Part shown: positions 12,681-23,316 of the stretch, one piece after another
Layout of the letters: each line of letters opens with the position of its first letter
How positions within the stretch are numbered: position 1 is the first letter of the stretch
NCBI GenBank assembly: GCA_029817715.1
Contig: JARUPY010000395.1
Location: forward strand, 992,001 to 1,056,000
From: Melastoma dodecandrum
Taxonomy: Eukaryota; Streptophyta; Magnoliopsida; Myrtales; Melastomataceae
Reading direction: 5' to 3'
DNA: 64,000 nt
Program-made: the position numbers and the translations under genes
Notes under the pieces: generated by a model
Told to the model about the DNA's origin: nothing
Database searches by the model: none
What the model saw: only the letters and a program-made list of their open reading frames with translations

Positions 12681-13501
12681 ATGGGTCTGACAAAGGCGTA
12701 TGCTGTGTTTGTTCTATTTTTCGTCGCATCCTTTCTACCAAGACACGAACTCCGCCCACTCGAGGTGTTCGCCCACTTGAGGTGTTCGAGCAACGCCCGA
12801 CGGCTTTGAAAGAACCACTCATATTTCTAAAATGGAAGTGACGAGGGTTTTTGCTCACTGCAGACGACGTCCGGGAAGTTGATAGACGACGTCGGCATAT
12901 ACAAACAACCGGCTCTAGATAAATCCTTCAGGTTTTTATTATATTTTTTCATTCGTTTGTTTCCTTTGCATTTCTGTAAAAACTAACATGGATAACTTCA
13001 TGATGCAGATGGGAGATTCGTCCTCGGTGGCAGCGGAAAGCAGCGGGTCGGGTATCTTCTCTTTCGGACAAGGATGCCCCAATGGGACGATACCGATTAT
13101 AAGGACAAATAAACGAGATTTAATCAGTGAGAAATTACTTCGGCGCTTTTCTTCTGCCTTCTCTCAACCTTTTACCAGTGTTACCAGTGTAAGTTTAGAT
13201 CGTATTGCAAAGTATAAGAGTTGTCTGAATTTGTTGGGAGATCTATATGCTTCTCAATTTTCAGTCAGTGATATAATGTTTACATGAAAATTACTTCTTT
13301 TCTTAGAACGAAAAGAATGTTTTTTTTTTTAAATCTTGTCACATTATTTCACAAAACATCATTCAGCGAGCGGGAATATCAATCTTTCGAGATCGCTTCT
13401 ACGGTGCCAAAGCAGTGATGAACATTTGGTCTCCGGAGTGTAAGGGTGACCAATTCAGTGCATCCGTGATTCGGTTAGCTACTGGCCCTGAAACAGGCGA
13501 T
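12681..13501 (+). pseudogene. Neprosin-domain pseudogene B, unit 1 copy, cut at the duplication junction
   Basis: ATG at 12,681 begins a signal peptide (MGLTKAYAVFVLFFVASF). After it, a short duplication around GAGGTGTTCGCCCACTTGAG breaks the frame. A propeptide exon near 12,864-12,931 encodes IDDVGIYKQPALD, resembling the neprosin activation segment, but lacks 19 bases relative to copy C. The next exon (13,009-13,188; acceptor gatgcag, donor GTAAGT) encodes MGDSSSVAAESSGSGIFSFG. The following exon starts at 13,367 (RAGISIFRDRFYGAKAVMNI) and stops at 13,499-13,501, where LTR sequence begins. It matches 38,759-39,579 of unit 2. It is a pseudogene on several independent grounds. Confidence 0.85.
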
Positions 13502-14543
13502 TTCCTCGCAACTGCGAAGAAGCCAAATCGAGCACACCACAGAGACTTTCGCTGCTGCGGAAGATTTCCTCGCAGATGCGGCAGAATCAGAAGATCTCCT
13601 TCCCTCCGAATTCTTAGATTCTCTCTATTATTTCTATTTAGGTCCTTTAGATGATTCCCTAGTATAAATACTCAAACTTAAGGTTTACTAGGGTTAGAGA
13701 GGGGGTGGGAATTGGTATTCTTTGACGGCAAAAAGCTCGTGACAGGAGATTGGTGCCGGCGGAGACTTGCGAATTCTTTTCCCTTTTGCTTTTAGATTTC
13801 AATTATGCTTTCATCGTTGATCTGGTTTTCGTGTTGCATCGCTATGAACTAATTTCTTTGTTCTAGGACGACGATGGAACCTCGTGTTCTTTTGTAATTG
13901 TTGAACCTTTCTTTATTATGATTTGAATTTCCATCGGTTGTTTATCCAATCCCGTGTTTAATGCGTATTAGCAGCCTGATCAACTGTTGATATTGATTCG
14001 ATCACCTAGGGAGACTCGAGAGGGTAGTCTGGGTCAGATCGGGATTAGGATAACCTAAGGAACCTTCGAGTCGAGAGACCGGGTTTTAGTGTGAGAGTAG
14101 AAATACCGTGCACCTTGGGTAATCAAAGTAGGGTTAAATCGTAAAGGGCCTCCACTAGTTCTTTGCCTAGACATAGAGTAGAGAATTTGATACATGGGGG
14201 TACGTTCCCGGATATCCGAGAGGGTTATGGGGAGAGATTAGCGGCCTACAGTTAACAACCGATGAAATTCAATAGTAATAAGAAGAGGGGATATGAGAGC
14301 ATAAGTCATGAGGGGAAATCGGTAGTCCTAGATCTTTAATTCTTATTGGTAATTCGATTCATTTTGCTGTTAGTTTTAATTCTCATCACTTGATTTGTTC
14401 ACTTGACCTTGAATTTGGTTATCGAATTTGATGTTACAAGACCTAATTGATACTGCTTCTCTGTGGGATCGACCCTTGCTTGCCCTTACTGCTTAGTTTG
14501 TGTGAACGAGGATTTATTTTTGTTGCGTTGACGACGCGCATCA
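13501..14543 (+). repeat. 5' LTR, missing about its first 290 bp
   Basis: Matches 23,237-24,271 of the 3' LTR and ends in the same GCGCATCA before the primer site. The first ~290 bases of the LTR, including the TGAT end and hairpin, are absent, and the sequence to the left is neprosin exon. A TATA box (tataaata, 13,663-13,670) is retained. The three CGCAGCTGCG-like sites kept here each carry one mismatch. Confidence 0.9.
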
Positions 14544-14548
14544 AATTT

Positions 14549-14566
14549 TGGCGCCGTTGCCAGGGA
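14549..14566 (+). other. Primer binding site, tRNA-Asp
   Basis: TGGCGCCGTTGCCAGGGA, five bases after the end of the 5' LTR, is complementary to the 3' end of plant tRNA-Asp with one mismatch by my memory of that tRNA. tRNA-Asp priming is usual in Athila elements. Confidence 0.85.
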
Positions 14567-14655
14567 AACTGTTTTCTTTTAGTTGTCTTTTACCTCTATT
14601 TTCGATAACTGTTTGACGTTCAAGTTTTTATTTTTCTTTTTATATATTTCAGTTT

Positions 14656-15099
14656 ATGCTACGGAGTCAAGGAGCTAATTTGACTCCAGTGGACCCAGAA
14701 ATCGAGCGCACCTTTCGGCAGAGGTTGAGAGCACAGCGAGCAGCTATGGCCGACGAGGTCAACAGAAATCAGATCGACGGAAACCTAGTCCCAGATGTCG
14801 ATAACAGGCCGATGATGGACTTCACATCGGCCAGAACTTACGCTCACCGGTCATGCATAGCACCACCGCCCATCGCAGCTCGTGATTATGAGATCAAGAC
14901 ATCGGTGATGCAGATGATTCAGAATACAGTCCAGTTCAGAGGAACACCGATGGAAGATCCGCACGAGCATCTGAGTAAGTTTCTCAGCGTATGCGACACT
15001 TTCAGGCAGAACGGAGTGTCCCAAGATGCAGTCAGGCTGAAGCTATTCACATTCTCCCTAAAGGACAAGGCCTGGCGTGGTTCAATTCACTCCCAGTGA
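14656..15099 (+). pseudogene. gag: gag, N-terminal part, ended by a frameshift
   Basis: An open frame of 147 codons begins with MLRSQGANLTPVDPEIERTF. It contains the conserved retrotransposon gag region ([20 protein letters not shown], then [11 protein letters not shown]). Gag homology continues in another frame from about 15,075 (AWFNSLP...[11 protein letters not shown]), so a small indel near 15,070-15,080 splits gag; the last residues before the stop at 15,099 are out of frame. In this family gag and pol are normally one continuous ORF, so this copy cannot make a full Gag-Pol without frameshifting. Confidence 0.85.
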
Positions 15100-18000
15100 A
15101 TTCAATATCGACTTGGGCACAGATGGAGGAGGCCTTCCTGGATCAGTATTATCCTCCCTCGAAGATATCTCAGATGAGGAACGAGATTACCACGTTCCGA
15201 CAGGATAGCGATGAAACTTTCGTGGAGGCATGGGAGAGATTCAAGAATCTGCTGATACAGTGCCCATATCATGATCTGCCTGGATGGAGACAGCTTGAGG
15301 CATTCTATAATGGACTCATGGACTCGTCGAGGAAGGACGTAAATTTGGCATCTGGAGGATCCTTTTTGAGGAAGTCCTATGTGGAAGGACTGGAACTCCT
15401 TGAGACGATGAGGAAGACTTGTCTGCCGAACCAGTATTCGGATCGGATGAACAGAAGGAAGTCGCAGGGCGTCTTTGAATTGGATACCTTAACCTCAATT
15501 CAAGCACAATTAGCCGCTCTCACTAAGAAATTTGAGGAAGCGAACGTTAGTTCGGTTCAGAGCAACCAGCAGGGTTGTCAGATTTGCGGAGGAGCACATC
15601 TCACAGATCAGTGCACCATGAGCATGGAGGAAGCCAACTTTGTTGGAAACCAGCGCAACAACCCGTACTCAAATACGTATAACCCAGGATGGAGGAATCA
15701 CCCGAACTTCTCCTGGAGAGCACAGGCACCTCCTCCTGGTATGCCTAGACCACCAGCACCGGCACCTCACTATCAGCAAGCACAACCGGAAGCCTCGGAG
15801 AAGAAGCCGAGCACCGAAGAGATGATGCTCAAGTACATGGCGAACCAAGACGCTTTGATGAAGAACCAAGCAGCGTCGATTCGGAACCTGGAGAACCAGG
15901 TTAGCCAGCTGGCTCAGGCGGTGAATTCGAGAGCCTATGGGACTCTCCCGAGCAATACAGAAATCAATCCAAGGGAGCATGCCAAAGCCGTGACTCTAAG
16001 GAACGGCCGATCACTTGAGGCAGAGGAAGCCGAGGCTAAGAAGGAAAGCAGTGGATCCAGTCCAGTGGAGGCAACTAGTAAGAAATCTCATACTAGTCCA
16101 TTAAATTGTAACTTGGATTTGCCACAGGACAAGGGGAAGAAAAAGATGGAGGAAGAGAGAAAGAAACCGGAAATCGACATCCTGAAGCTTCCGTTCCCAC
16201 AGAGAGCCCGAAAGCAAAACGAGGATGCTCAATTCCGTAAGTTCCTCGATGTATTTAAAAAGTTACACATTAACATCCCTTTCGCAGAAGCTTTGGAGCA
16301 GATGCCTAGTTACGTCAAGTTCATGAAGGACGTACTCTCGAAGAAACGGAGGTTGGGCGATTTTGAGACAGTTACACTTACCGAGGAGTGTAGCGCCATC
16401 ATCCAGAAGAAGATACCACCGAAGCTAAAGGACCCAGGTAGCTTCACAATCCCATGCACAATTGGAACAGCATTCTCAGGTAAAGCTCTTTGCGACCTTG
16501 GGGCGAGCATAAATCTGATGCCCTTTTCGGTGTATAAAGAGCTAGGTTTGGGGGAGGTAAGACCTACATCTGTGTCCCTTCAATTAGCCGATAGATCCAT
16601 TCCGTACCCGAAAGGGATTATTGAGGATGTTCTTGTCAAAGTAGATAAATTTATTTTTCCGGCTGACTTTCTGGTGTTAGACTTTGAGGAGGACAAGGAG
16701 ATTCCTATCATCCTTGGTCGTCCGTTTTTAGCCACAAGAAGGGCATTGATCGATGTGCAGAAGGGAGAGTTGACAATCCGTGTCAACGATCAGGAAGTCA
16801 TATTTAACGTTTATAAATCTGTTAAATGGCCTTCTGAAAATTCTGATTGTTTCCGGATGGACATTGTTGATAGGTGCACTTCCAAGTTTTCCCCTCTTGG
16901 TGATGAAGGTATCTCAGAAGATGAAGGAGAGAAGACCGACTCCAATTGTGACACCCAGGAAGCCCTAGCGTTATTCACACGAAGGATTCAACAATTTGAC
17001 ACGCTAGAGCGGCCACTGAACCCGATGCGACCTTCAATTGAGGAACCCCCCACTCTAGAGCTCAAGCAACTCCCGGATCATCTCAGGTATGCGTACCTCG
17101 GACCATCAAATACTTTACCTGTGATTATTTCTGCCAATCTTACAGGAGAAGAGGAGGAGGAATTGCTTGAGATCCTCAAGGCACACAAGAAGGCATTGGG
17201 ATGGACTATAGCGGATATTCGAGGAATCAGTCCGTCGGTATGTATGCACAAGATTTTGCTTGAGGATGATCATAAGGTCTCAGTCGAGGCTCAGAGGCGA
17301 CTCAACCCGAACATGAAGGAAGTAGTGAAGAAAGAGATCATCAAGTGGCTAGATGCAGGTATTATTTACCTGATCTTTGACAGTTCTTGGGTTAGCCCTG
17401 TGCAGTGCGTCCCGAAGAAAGGAGGGATGACGGTGGTCAAGAACGAGAAGAATGAGTTGATTCCGACTCGTACTGTAACCGGGTGGAGAGTTTGCATGGA
17501 TTACCGCAAACTGAACAAGGCCACTAGGAAAGACCATTTTCCTTTACCCTTTATTGATCAGATGCTTGATCGATTGGCGGGTAATGATTTCTATTGCTTC
17601 TTGGATGGATACTCCGGGTACAATCAAATTTTGATTGCTCCGGAGGACCAAGAAAAGACAACATTCACATGCCCATTCGGTACCTTTGCGTTTCGCCGCA
17701 TGCCATTTGGATTGTGTAATGCACCTGCGACTTTTCAACGATGCATGGTGGTCATATTCTCTGATATGATTGAAAATGGTTTGGAGGTCTTCATGGATGA
17801 TTTTTCTGTTTTTGGTGCATCGTATGCGGATTGCCTGTCGAACCTCGCTAAGGTTCTAAAACGTTGTGAGGATGCTAACCTAATCCTGAACTGGGAGAAA
17901 TGCCAGTTTATGGCTCGTGATGGCATTGTTTTAGGTCACCGGATCTCCAGCAAGGGCATTGAAGTAGACAGGGCAAAGATAGAGACGATTGAGAAGTTAC

Positions 18001-19919
18001 CCCCACCCTCTTCAGTGAAAGGGATTCGGAGCTTCCTGGGACATGCTGGTTTCTACCGAAGGTTCATCAAGGATTTCTCCAAGATCACGAAGCCACTGTG
18101 CAATTTGTTGGAGAAGGATGTTCCCTTTGTATTCGATGCTGAGTGCCTTTCTACCTTTACTAAACTTAAGAAGAGGTTAGTATCTGCTCCCATAGTCATA
18201 GCACCTGATTGGAATTTGCCCTTTGAGTTGATGTGTGATGCTAGCGACTATGCAGTAGGAGCCGCATTAGGCCAGAGGGTAGATAAGATTTTTCGGGTTA
18301 TATACTATGCCAGCAGGACCTTAGATGATGCCCAGGTTAATTACACAACGACTGAGAAAGAATTGTTAGCCGTCGTGTTTGCATTTGATAAATTTCGCAG
18401 TTATCTGGTGGGATCTAAGATAATAGTGTTTACGGATCACTCAGCGATCAAATACTTGATTGAGAAAAAGGACGCTAAGCCTAGGCTGATTCGTTGGGTG
18501 CTATTATTACAAGAATTTGACTTAGAGATCCGAGATAGGAAAGGGACTGAAAATCAGATAGCAGATCACTTGTCTAGGTTAGAAAATGAAAATGTGATTC
18601 GAGACAAGGTTTGCATCAATGAGTTCTTTCCTGATGAGTGTTTGCTGTCTATTGATGTGAGCGTGCCTTGGTATGCTGATTTTGTAAACTTCATTGTGTC
18701 GGAATTTATTCCTGAGGATTTCAATGCACACAAGTGGAAACGGTTTCTTCATGACGTTCGTCACTACTTTTGGGACGAACCATTTCTGTTTAAAAAGTGT
18801 GCTGATCAGGTGATCAGGAGATGTGTGCCGGAATCTGAAATCATGGACATACTATCCCATTGCCACGCATCCCCCCACGGAGGACACTTTGGAGGAGATA
18901 GAACAGCCGCAAAAGTTCTCCAGTCAGGTTTCTACTGGCCGACTATTTTTAAGGACGCCTATCAGTTTGTTCTTCATTGTGATAGGTGCCAAAGAACAGG
19001 GAACATATCACGGAGAAACGAAATGCCCCTGCAGAACATCCTCGAGGTTGAACTTTTTGATGTTTGGGGCATCGACTTCATGGGACCCTTCATCCCATCG
19101 AACGGTAACAAGTACATCCTCGTAGCAGTAGATTACGTTTCCAAGTGGGTGGAAGCAATTGCTTCCCCCACTAATGAGACTAAAGTGGTTGTCAAGTTTG
19201 TGCAGAAACAGATTTTCACTAGGTTCGGTGTTCCACGCGCTATCATTAGTGACGAGGGTACACATTTCATCAATCGTCAGTTTAATGCACTGTTGAGCAA
19301 ATATGGCGTGAAGAACAAGGTGGTCACGGCATATCACCCACAGACCAGCGGACAGGCGAAAATTTCCAACCGTGAAGTGAAGCGCATCCTTGAAAAATCG
19401 GTAAGTACAACACGAAAGGATTGGTCGTTAAAACTTGACGATGCTTTGTGGGCGTACAGGACAGCGTACAAAACACCGATCGGGATGTCTCCATACCGAC
19501 TCGTCTTTGGCAAGGCTTGTCACCTCCCAGTGGAACTCGAGCACAAGGCATACTGGGCACTAAAGCACCTAAATTTCGATGCAACCCGAGCAGGTGAGGC
19601 TCGCCATTTGCAGATAAACGAGTTGGAGGAGCTTCGTCATCGGGCATACGAGAATGCAGCGATCTACAAGGAGAAGACAAAAAAATGGCATGATAGCCGC
19701 ATCCTCAACAGGTCATTTGTGCCAGGTGAGTATGTACTACTTTTCAACTCACGTTTGCGGTTATTCCCAGGCAAATTGAAGTCGAGATGGTCCGGACCTT
19801 TCAAAGTGGTCAGAACGTTTCTTCATGGCGCTGTAGAGTTGCAGTCGAATGATTCGGAGACCACGTTCAAGGTCAACGGCCAATGCCTCAAACACTATCA
19901 TGGAGAGCCACTTGAGTGA
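14991..19919 (+). CDS. gag-pol: Gag C-terminus plus Pol polyprotein (PR-RT-RNase H-INT), 1,642-codon frame
   Basis: Homologous sequence starts at about 15,075; the upstream part of this frame only overlaps gag. In order: gag C-terminal half; zinc knuckle [13 protein letters not shown] (residues ~196-208, one residue shorter than the usual spacing); aspartic protease with [11 protein letters not shown] (~500); reverse transcriptase with [10 protein letters not shown] and active site FMDD (934-937; Phe for the more usual Tyr); RNase H ([14 protein letters not shown] ~1081; IADHLSR); integrase H2C2 zinc finger (CHASPHGGH ... CDRCQ, ~1290-1335) and core with Asp 1362 (GIDFMGPF) and Asp 1421 (ISDEGTHF). 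The third acidic residue, 35 residues further on, is Lys 1457 ([12 protein letters not shown]), so integration activity is probably lost. The C-terminus [17 protein letters not shown] is typical of the group; no chromodomain is seen. Confidence 0.93.
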   Translation: MRHFQAERSVPRCSQAEAIHILPKGQGLAWFNSLPVNSISTWAQMEEAFLDQYYPPSKISQMRNEITTFRQDSDETFVEAWERFKNLLIQCPYHDLPGWRQLEAFYNGLMDSSRKDVNLASGGSFLRKSYVEGLELLETMRKTCLPNQYSDRMNRRKSQGVFELDTLTSIQAQLAALTKKFEEANVSSVQSNQQGCQICGGAHLTDQCTMSMEEANFVGNQRNNPYSNTYNPGWRNHPNFSWRAQAPPPGMPRPPAPAPHYQQAQPEASEKKPSTEEMMLKYMANQDALMKNQAASIRNLENQVSQLAQAVNSRAYGTLPSNTEINPREHAKAVTLRNGRSLEAEEAEAKKESSGSSPVEATSKKSHTSPLNCNLDLPQDKGKKKMEEERKKPEIDILKLPFPQRARKQNEDAQFRKFLDVFKKLHINIPFAEALEQMPSYVKFMKDVLSKKRRLGDFETVTLTEECSAIIQKKIPPKLKDPGSFTIPCTIGTAFSGKALCDLGASINLMPFSVYKELGLGEVRPTSVSLQLADRSIPYPKGIIEDVLVKVDKFIFPADFLVLDFEEDKEIPIILGRPFLATRRALIDVQKGELTIRVNDQEVIFNVYKSVKWPSENSDCFRMDIVDRCTSKFSPLGDEGISEDEGEKTDSNCDTQEALALFTRRIQQFDTLERPLNPMRPSIEEPPTLELKQLPDHLRYAYLGPSNTLPVIISANLTGEEEEELLEILKAHKKALGWTIADIRGISPSVCMHKILLEDDHKVSVEAQRRLNPNMKEVVKKEIIKWLDAGIIYLIFDSSWVSPVQCVPKKGGMTVVKNEKNELIPTRTVTGWRVCMDYRKLNKATRKDHFPLPFIDQMLDRLAGNDFYCFLDGYSGYNQILIAPEDQEKTTFTCPFGTFAFRRMPFGLCNAPATFQRCMVVIFSDMIENGLEVFMDDFSVFGASYADCLSNLAKVLKRCEDANLILNWEKCQFMARDGIVLGHRISSKGIEVDRAKIETIEKLPPPSSVKGIRSFLGHAGFYRRFIKDFSKITKPLCNLLEKDVPFVFDAECLSTFTKLKKRLVSAPIVIAPDWNLPFELMCDASDYAVGAALGQRVDKIFRVIYYASRTLDDAQVNYTTTEKELLAVVFAFDKFRSYLVGSKIIVFTDHSAIKYLIEKKDAKPRLIRWVLLLQEFDLEIRDRKGTENQIADHLSRLENENVIRDKVCINEFFPDECLLSIDVSVPWYADFVNFIVSEFIPEDFNAHKWKRFLHDVRHYFWDEPFLFKKCADQVIRRCVPESEIMDILSHCHASPHGGHFGGDRTAAKVLQSGFYWPTIFKDAYQFVLHCDRCQRTGNISRRNEMPLQNILEVELFDVWGIDFMGPFIPSNGNKYILVAVDYVSKWVEAIASPTNETKVVVKFVQKQIFTRFGVPRAIISDEGTHFINRQFNALLSKYGVKNKVVTAYHPQTSGQAKISNREVKRILEKSVSTTRKDWSLKLDDALWAYRTAYKTPIGMSPYRLVFGKACHLPVELEHKAYWALKHLNFDATRAGEARHLQINELEELRHRAYENAAIYKEKTKKWHDSRILNRSFVPGEYVLLFNSRLRLFPGKLKSRWSGPFKVVRTFLHGAVELQSNDSETTFKVNGQCLKHYHGEPLE

Positions 19920-20645
19920 GGAACTACATCCACGCGACTCCAAGACGCATAAAATCGTGCGAAAGTCGAGCCATCGACTCTAAACCAGGGCGCTTCTTGG
20001 GAGGCAACCCAAGTCGTTTCATTTTATTCCTGATAATTAGTTATTTTTAATCGTTTATTTGTTTTTGTTAGTAGATCAAGAAGCATGTCCATGAAAAAGA
20101 CGGAGAAAGAAAATGAGGTAGCATCCACAGTAAGATCCGCAGCTGCGGAGAAGTAGATCGCAGCTGCGGAGAAACGAAGGCAGTAAGTTTCGCAGCTACG
20201 AGAACATCTCTCGCAGCTGCGGAAGGCGTATACACAGTCGACCCTCAGAGAGTCTCGCAGCTGCGAGAGACGTGTAACCTGCGACCCTCAGAGAGTCTCG
20301 CAGTTGCGGAGGAAATTCTCGCAGCTGCGAGAGGACGAAATTTCAGACAGATTAAAAGGGGCGAATCTAAATCCTAATTCATTTCTCCCTCATTTCTCAG
20401 GACGCAGCTGCGGCGGCTACTCCTCTCCACTCGCCGGCTACTCACGCATCGACCTCCGACGCCCGCATCCTCCCTTGTGCGTCCATCCACTGCAGATCCG
20501 CTCTCCGGTGCCACACTCTCCCGCAGCTGCGACAATCAAGAAAGTTCCTCATCCCTTAGTCCTATCGGTGATTTGCGTGTGGCCACATCGTGGTTCACCC
20601 GGTGATTCAATAGTTGCCTTAGCTCTTAGAATAGCGTAGTTAGCG
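19920..20645 (+). repeat. Internal spacer with CGCAGCTGCG palindrome array
   Basis: Non-coding stretch between pol and the downstream ORF. The 10-bp palindrome CGCAGCTGCG occurs at 20,138, 20,159, 20,212, 20,256, 20,320, 20,403 and 20,522, with one-mismatch versions at 20,191 and 20,299. Flanking bases (gaga, agtct) also recur. The same motif clusters in the U3 part of the 3' LTR. Confidence 0.8.
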
Positions 20646-21803
20646 ATGGCGCCCAAGCAACGCACTACGACCGGTGCTTCTAGTTCTAGGCAAAGGAGAG
20701 GGAAGGAAACGGCAGGGAAGGATAAGGCCATTGTGAATGAATCGTCGGCGGCGTACCAACGGTCCATGAAACGACCGCTGATCGCTGAACGGGTATTCGA
20801 TACCATGCACCCCGATTTGGTTGAATACCGGGCGCGTTTAGAACGTCTGGGGTGGCTTCGTTTTAGTACAGCGATAAAACGGGGCGTTGTCCCGGTGGTC
20901 AGGGAGTTTTATGCAAACGTGCATACCCTAGATAGGGATAGGCAGAGTATTCGAGTTCGGGACAAGGAGGTTAAGTTTGGTGCATCAGTGATTTCCACAT
21001 TTTATGGCCTCCCTGTTTACAACACTGACGCATATTTCGATTATCTAAATAATCGTTTTGATAGTAACGCAGTTATTGCGAGAATTGCTAAGCCAGGATC
21101 CCAATGGAAATTGACAAGAAGCCGGGACCCCCTCAGACTCCACGGCAGCAATTTGACCACCGAAGCACGCATGTGGGCCTTATTTGTTGCCGCCCGGCTC
21201 ATCCCCAGCAAAAACACGAGCGAGATCACTAGGGATCGAGCGGCGCTCATCTACTGTATCATGGAGGAGATGCCTATTGATTTGGGCAGGCTGCTGAATT
21301 GGATGATCCACCGTTGTTTGGACGACGCACGAGGTTTGTGGTTCCCTTGTCTTATTTCTGAATTATGTATCAAAGCAGGTGCGCAGTTTGACAGGACGGA
21401 GGAGCTTTGTCCCCCGGGCCAGCCTCTAGACCATCAATCGCTGGACAAGATTAGCGCAAGGCAGGGAGGTGCTTCCTCTCGCCCTCGTCCAGCCGCTGCG
21501 AGCACTATGCCCTCCGAGCAAGAACCGTGGGCCCAGATGCAGGAGTTCATGCAGCAAACTAGGGACGCTCAGCAGCAAACTAGGGCCTTCCAGCAGTACA
21601 CCATGGAATTCATCCGACATCAGATGGAGTACAACCGTCAGGCCGCGCCATCCTTTGGAGTAGATTTCAACGCGTTGCATCAACCAGTCTACCACCCACC
21701 GGGATGGGATCGACCCATGGGATGGAGTGATGCTGCTTTGGAAGATGCAGAAACCAGCCCGGCGGAGGATGAAGATGTTGACTCCGACTCGGAGTCCGAT
21801 TAG
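20646..21803 (+). CDS. Athila ORF3 (env position), putative plant transposon protein domain
   Basis: 385-residue open frame on the sense strand downstream of pol. It has a basic, Ser/Thr-rich N-terminus (residues 1-30, possible nuclear signal); a central region (about 45-250) resembling the 'putative plant transposon protein' domain that accompanies Athila-like elements (FYANVHTLD, FGASVISTFYGLPVYNTDAY, LFVAARLIPSKN); a Gln-rich, probably coiled-coil stretch (292-332); and an acidic tail DEDVDSDSESD. No signal peptide or transmembrane helix is visible, so an envelope-like role rests on position only. The frame is undamaged, unlike gag. Its role in the element is unknown; nucleic-acid binding or Gag assembly are alternatives. 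Confidence 0.8.
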   Translation: MAPKQRTTTGASSSRQRRGKETAGKDKAIVNESSAAYQRSMKRPLIAERVFDTMHPDLVEYRARLERLGWLRFSTAIKRGVVPVVREFYANVHTLDRDRQSIRVRDKEVKFGASVISTFYGLPVYNTDAYFDYLNNRFDSNAVIARIAKPGSQWKLTRSRDPLRLHGSNLTTEARMWALFVAARLIPSKNTSEITRDRAALIYCIMEEMPIDLGRLLNWMIHRCLDDARGLWFPCLISELCIKAGAQFDRTEELCPPGQPLDHQSLDKISARQGGASSRPRPAAASTMPSEQEPWAQMQEFMQQTRDAQQQTRAFQQYTMEFIRHQMEYNRQAAPSFGVDFNALHQPVYHPPGWDRPMGWSDAALEDAETSPAEDEDVDSDSESD

Positions 21804-22928
21804 TCTGCCATCCGGGAGAGGATCCTGAGTTCAATCGGATATGTGCCAGGTTGTATCTCTCTTATCTTTACTTTCATCTATCTCATGCACTGTTGGAGAT
21901 ACAGTCTGCCACGAGGTCGTGTCAGGATTTAGGTTTGGGGGTGTTGATGTTATCCTTTATGATATGATTGCCATTGCTTGTTATTTCTGTCAGCTTGATC
22001 ATGCTTCTGAGTCTATCTTTCGTTTTGTTTTTGTTATTTTCTTTGAGTCGATGCCCCTCAGTTAGACCTTAGGATTTCGAATTAGAAGAGTCGGATTCTA
22101 GGAGGATGATTAGGGTCGCACATTTAAGGCAGAGGAGGAATTAGTTCTAGCAAGCATGCCTAATTTCTTGAAAAAAATAGTATATGTTGTTCCTGATAGG
22201 AAGCTAACTAAACAGCGTCAGCTCTACAGTCTCTTTAAAAGCATAGTCATTAAGGAAAAGTATAGGCACTCGAATCATCCTTTGGAGACGAAATTCAGGT
22301 TAAAATGTGAAAGAGAAAAAGAGCAAGAAAAGAAAACGGTTGCCAAGGTTCTGAGCACCACTATTCAAGCTAGAAAAGGGTAAAAAAAAGTAAAAGAGAA
22401 AAAGAAAAAAAAATTGATTTTGAGCTTGAATATGTGCTTGTGGTGTGAGTCTTCCTTGCGGCTCGAGTTCTCGTCCGAGGGGTGCTTTATCACCTAGTGC
22501 CTTGGTCCGTTTGGACCGGGAGTCACTGACTGAGAACTTGTTACATGAGCGTTTGCGGGAATTGATGAGCATTTAAAATCGTGTAACCAAATGAAAAGAG
22601 AAAAATGAGATGAAAAGAAAGACCTCGAATTAGTTGAGTCTAGAAAAGTACTTGATGGCTATGAAAGATTTGAGAATGTGGGGTTGACAACGCGAGGTGT
22701 GCAAATTGAGGGAACAAGTTTTATAAGAACTACAAAACCCGTGTATGCTAGCCTTGAACGAAGTCTACCTCTAAAATAGGTGTGCGGCCTTAGCTGAGAG
22801 TCGTTAACGACAATTCGAGTTCGGAAGACTTGGGTGAGACTGGGGAGTATAAATTATGATTCGTTTATTTTGTTTGGTTACATTTTCGTTTTGTTTTGGT
22901 TTTGTTTTGCTCGAGGACTAGCAAAAGA
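21804..22928. other. Retrotransposon non-coding region before the 3' LTR
   Basis: No coding feature recognised. It contains a second polypurine-like aggtttgggggtgttgat at 21,931-21,948, and A-rich stretches at 22,380-22,420 and 22,590-22,620. A short Lys-rich frame at 22,156-22,383 has no supporting homology. Confidence 0.6.
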
Positions 22929-22942
22929 TAGGTTTGGGGGTG
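22929..22942 (+). other. Polypurine tract
   Basis: taggtttgggggtg lies immediately before the 3' LTR start (TGAT at 22,943), where plus-strand priming is expected. Confidence 0.75.
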
Positions 22943-22946
22943 TGAT

Positions 22947-22966
22947 AACTCTACGAAAGTAGAGTT
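22947..22966 (+). other. Perfect 8-bp stem, GAAA loop at the LTR edge
   Basis: AACTCTAC-GAAA-GTAGAGTT directly follows the terminal TGAT. It is a perfect inverted repeat with a GNRA-type tetraloop if transcribed, within U3. Its role is unknown. Confidence 0.7.
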
Positions 22967-23159
22967 AAATGATCACATTTGTGCCTTGATTTGAGTTAGT
23001 TCCGTCGTTCTAGGTGTTTGGATCGGATGTTTCAAGCTGAATTGTGTTACCTCACGTTCGTTATTGTTCGTATAGGGAATTGAAGATGAAACGAGGAACA
23101 ACGAAGAGAGGAAGGAAGAGTTGTGAGAAGGAAGCGAGGAGTGCAACCACAGAGACCTT

Positions 23160-23316
23160 CGCAGCTGCGGAGAGTCTCGACGCAGCTGCGGGCAAGAGAA
23201 GTTCGCAACCACAGAGACTTTCGCAGCTGCGGAAGATTTCCTCGCAGCTGCGAAGAAGCCAAATGGAGCAGACCACAGAGACTTTCGCAGCTGCGGAAGA
23301 TTTCCTCGCAGCTGCG
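23160..23316 (+). repeat. CGCAGCTGCG cluster in U3 of the 3' LTR
   Basis: Exact copies at 23,160, 23,181, 23,222, 23,243, 23,286 and 23,307. They sit inside a ~64-bp near-direct repeat (ccacagagactttcgcagct) and end 75 bp before the TATA box, a position that fits an enhancer-like array. CAGCTG is also an E-box core. Function is inferred. Confidence 0.7.

Larger units (their letters stand above)
1..13501 (+). repeat. Tandem duplication unit 1 (3' half; its start lies before the window)
   Basis: This stretch runs collinear with 25,233-39,579. The offset is 25,232 at the start, stays within about 20 bp of that to 8.2 kb, then becomes about 26,091 and settles at 26,078, because a solo LTR was added to the second copy. 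Identity by eye is above 98% over most of the length. The copy stops abruptly at 13,499-13,501, where neprosin exon sequence changes to LTR sequence. Confidence 0.85.

Noticed and set aside
20137..20531. CRISPR-like array (regular short palindromic repeats)
   Set aside because: Spacing is irregular, the repeats are 10 bp only, and the context is a plant retrotransposon.
22156..22383. 75-codon Lys-rich frame after Athila ORF3
   Set aside because: Low complexity, no homology recognised, in the usual non-coding 3' region.
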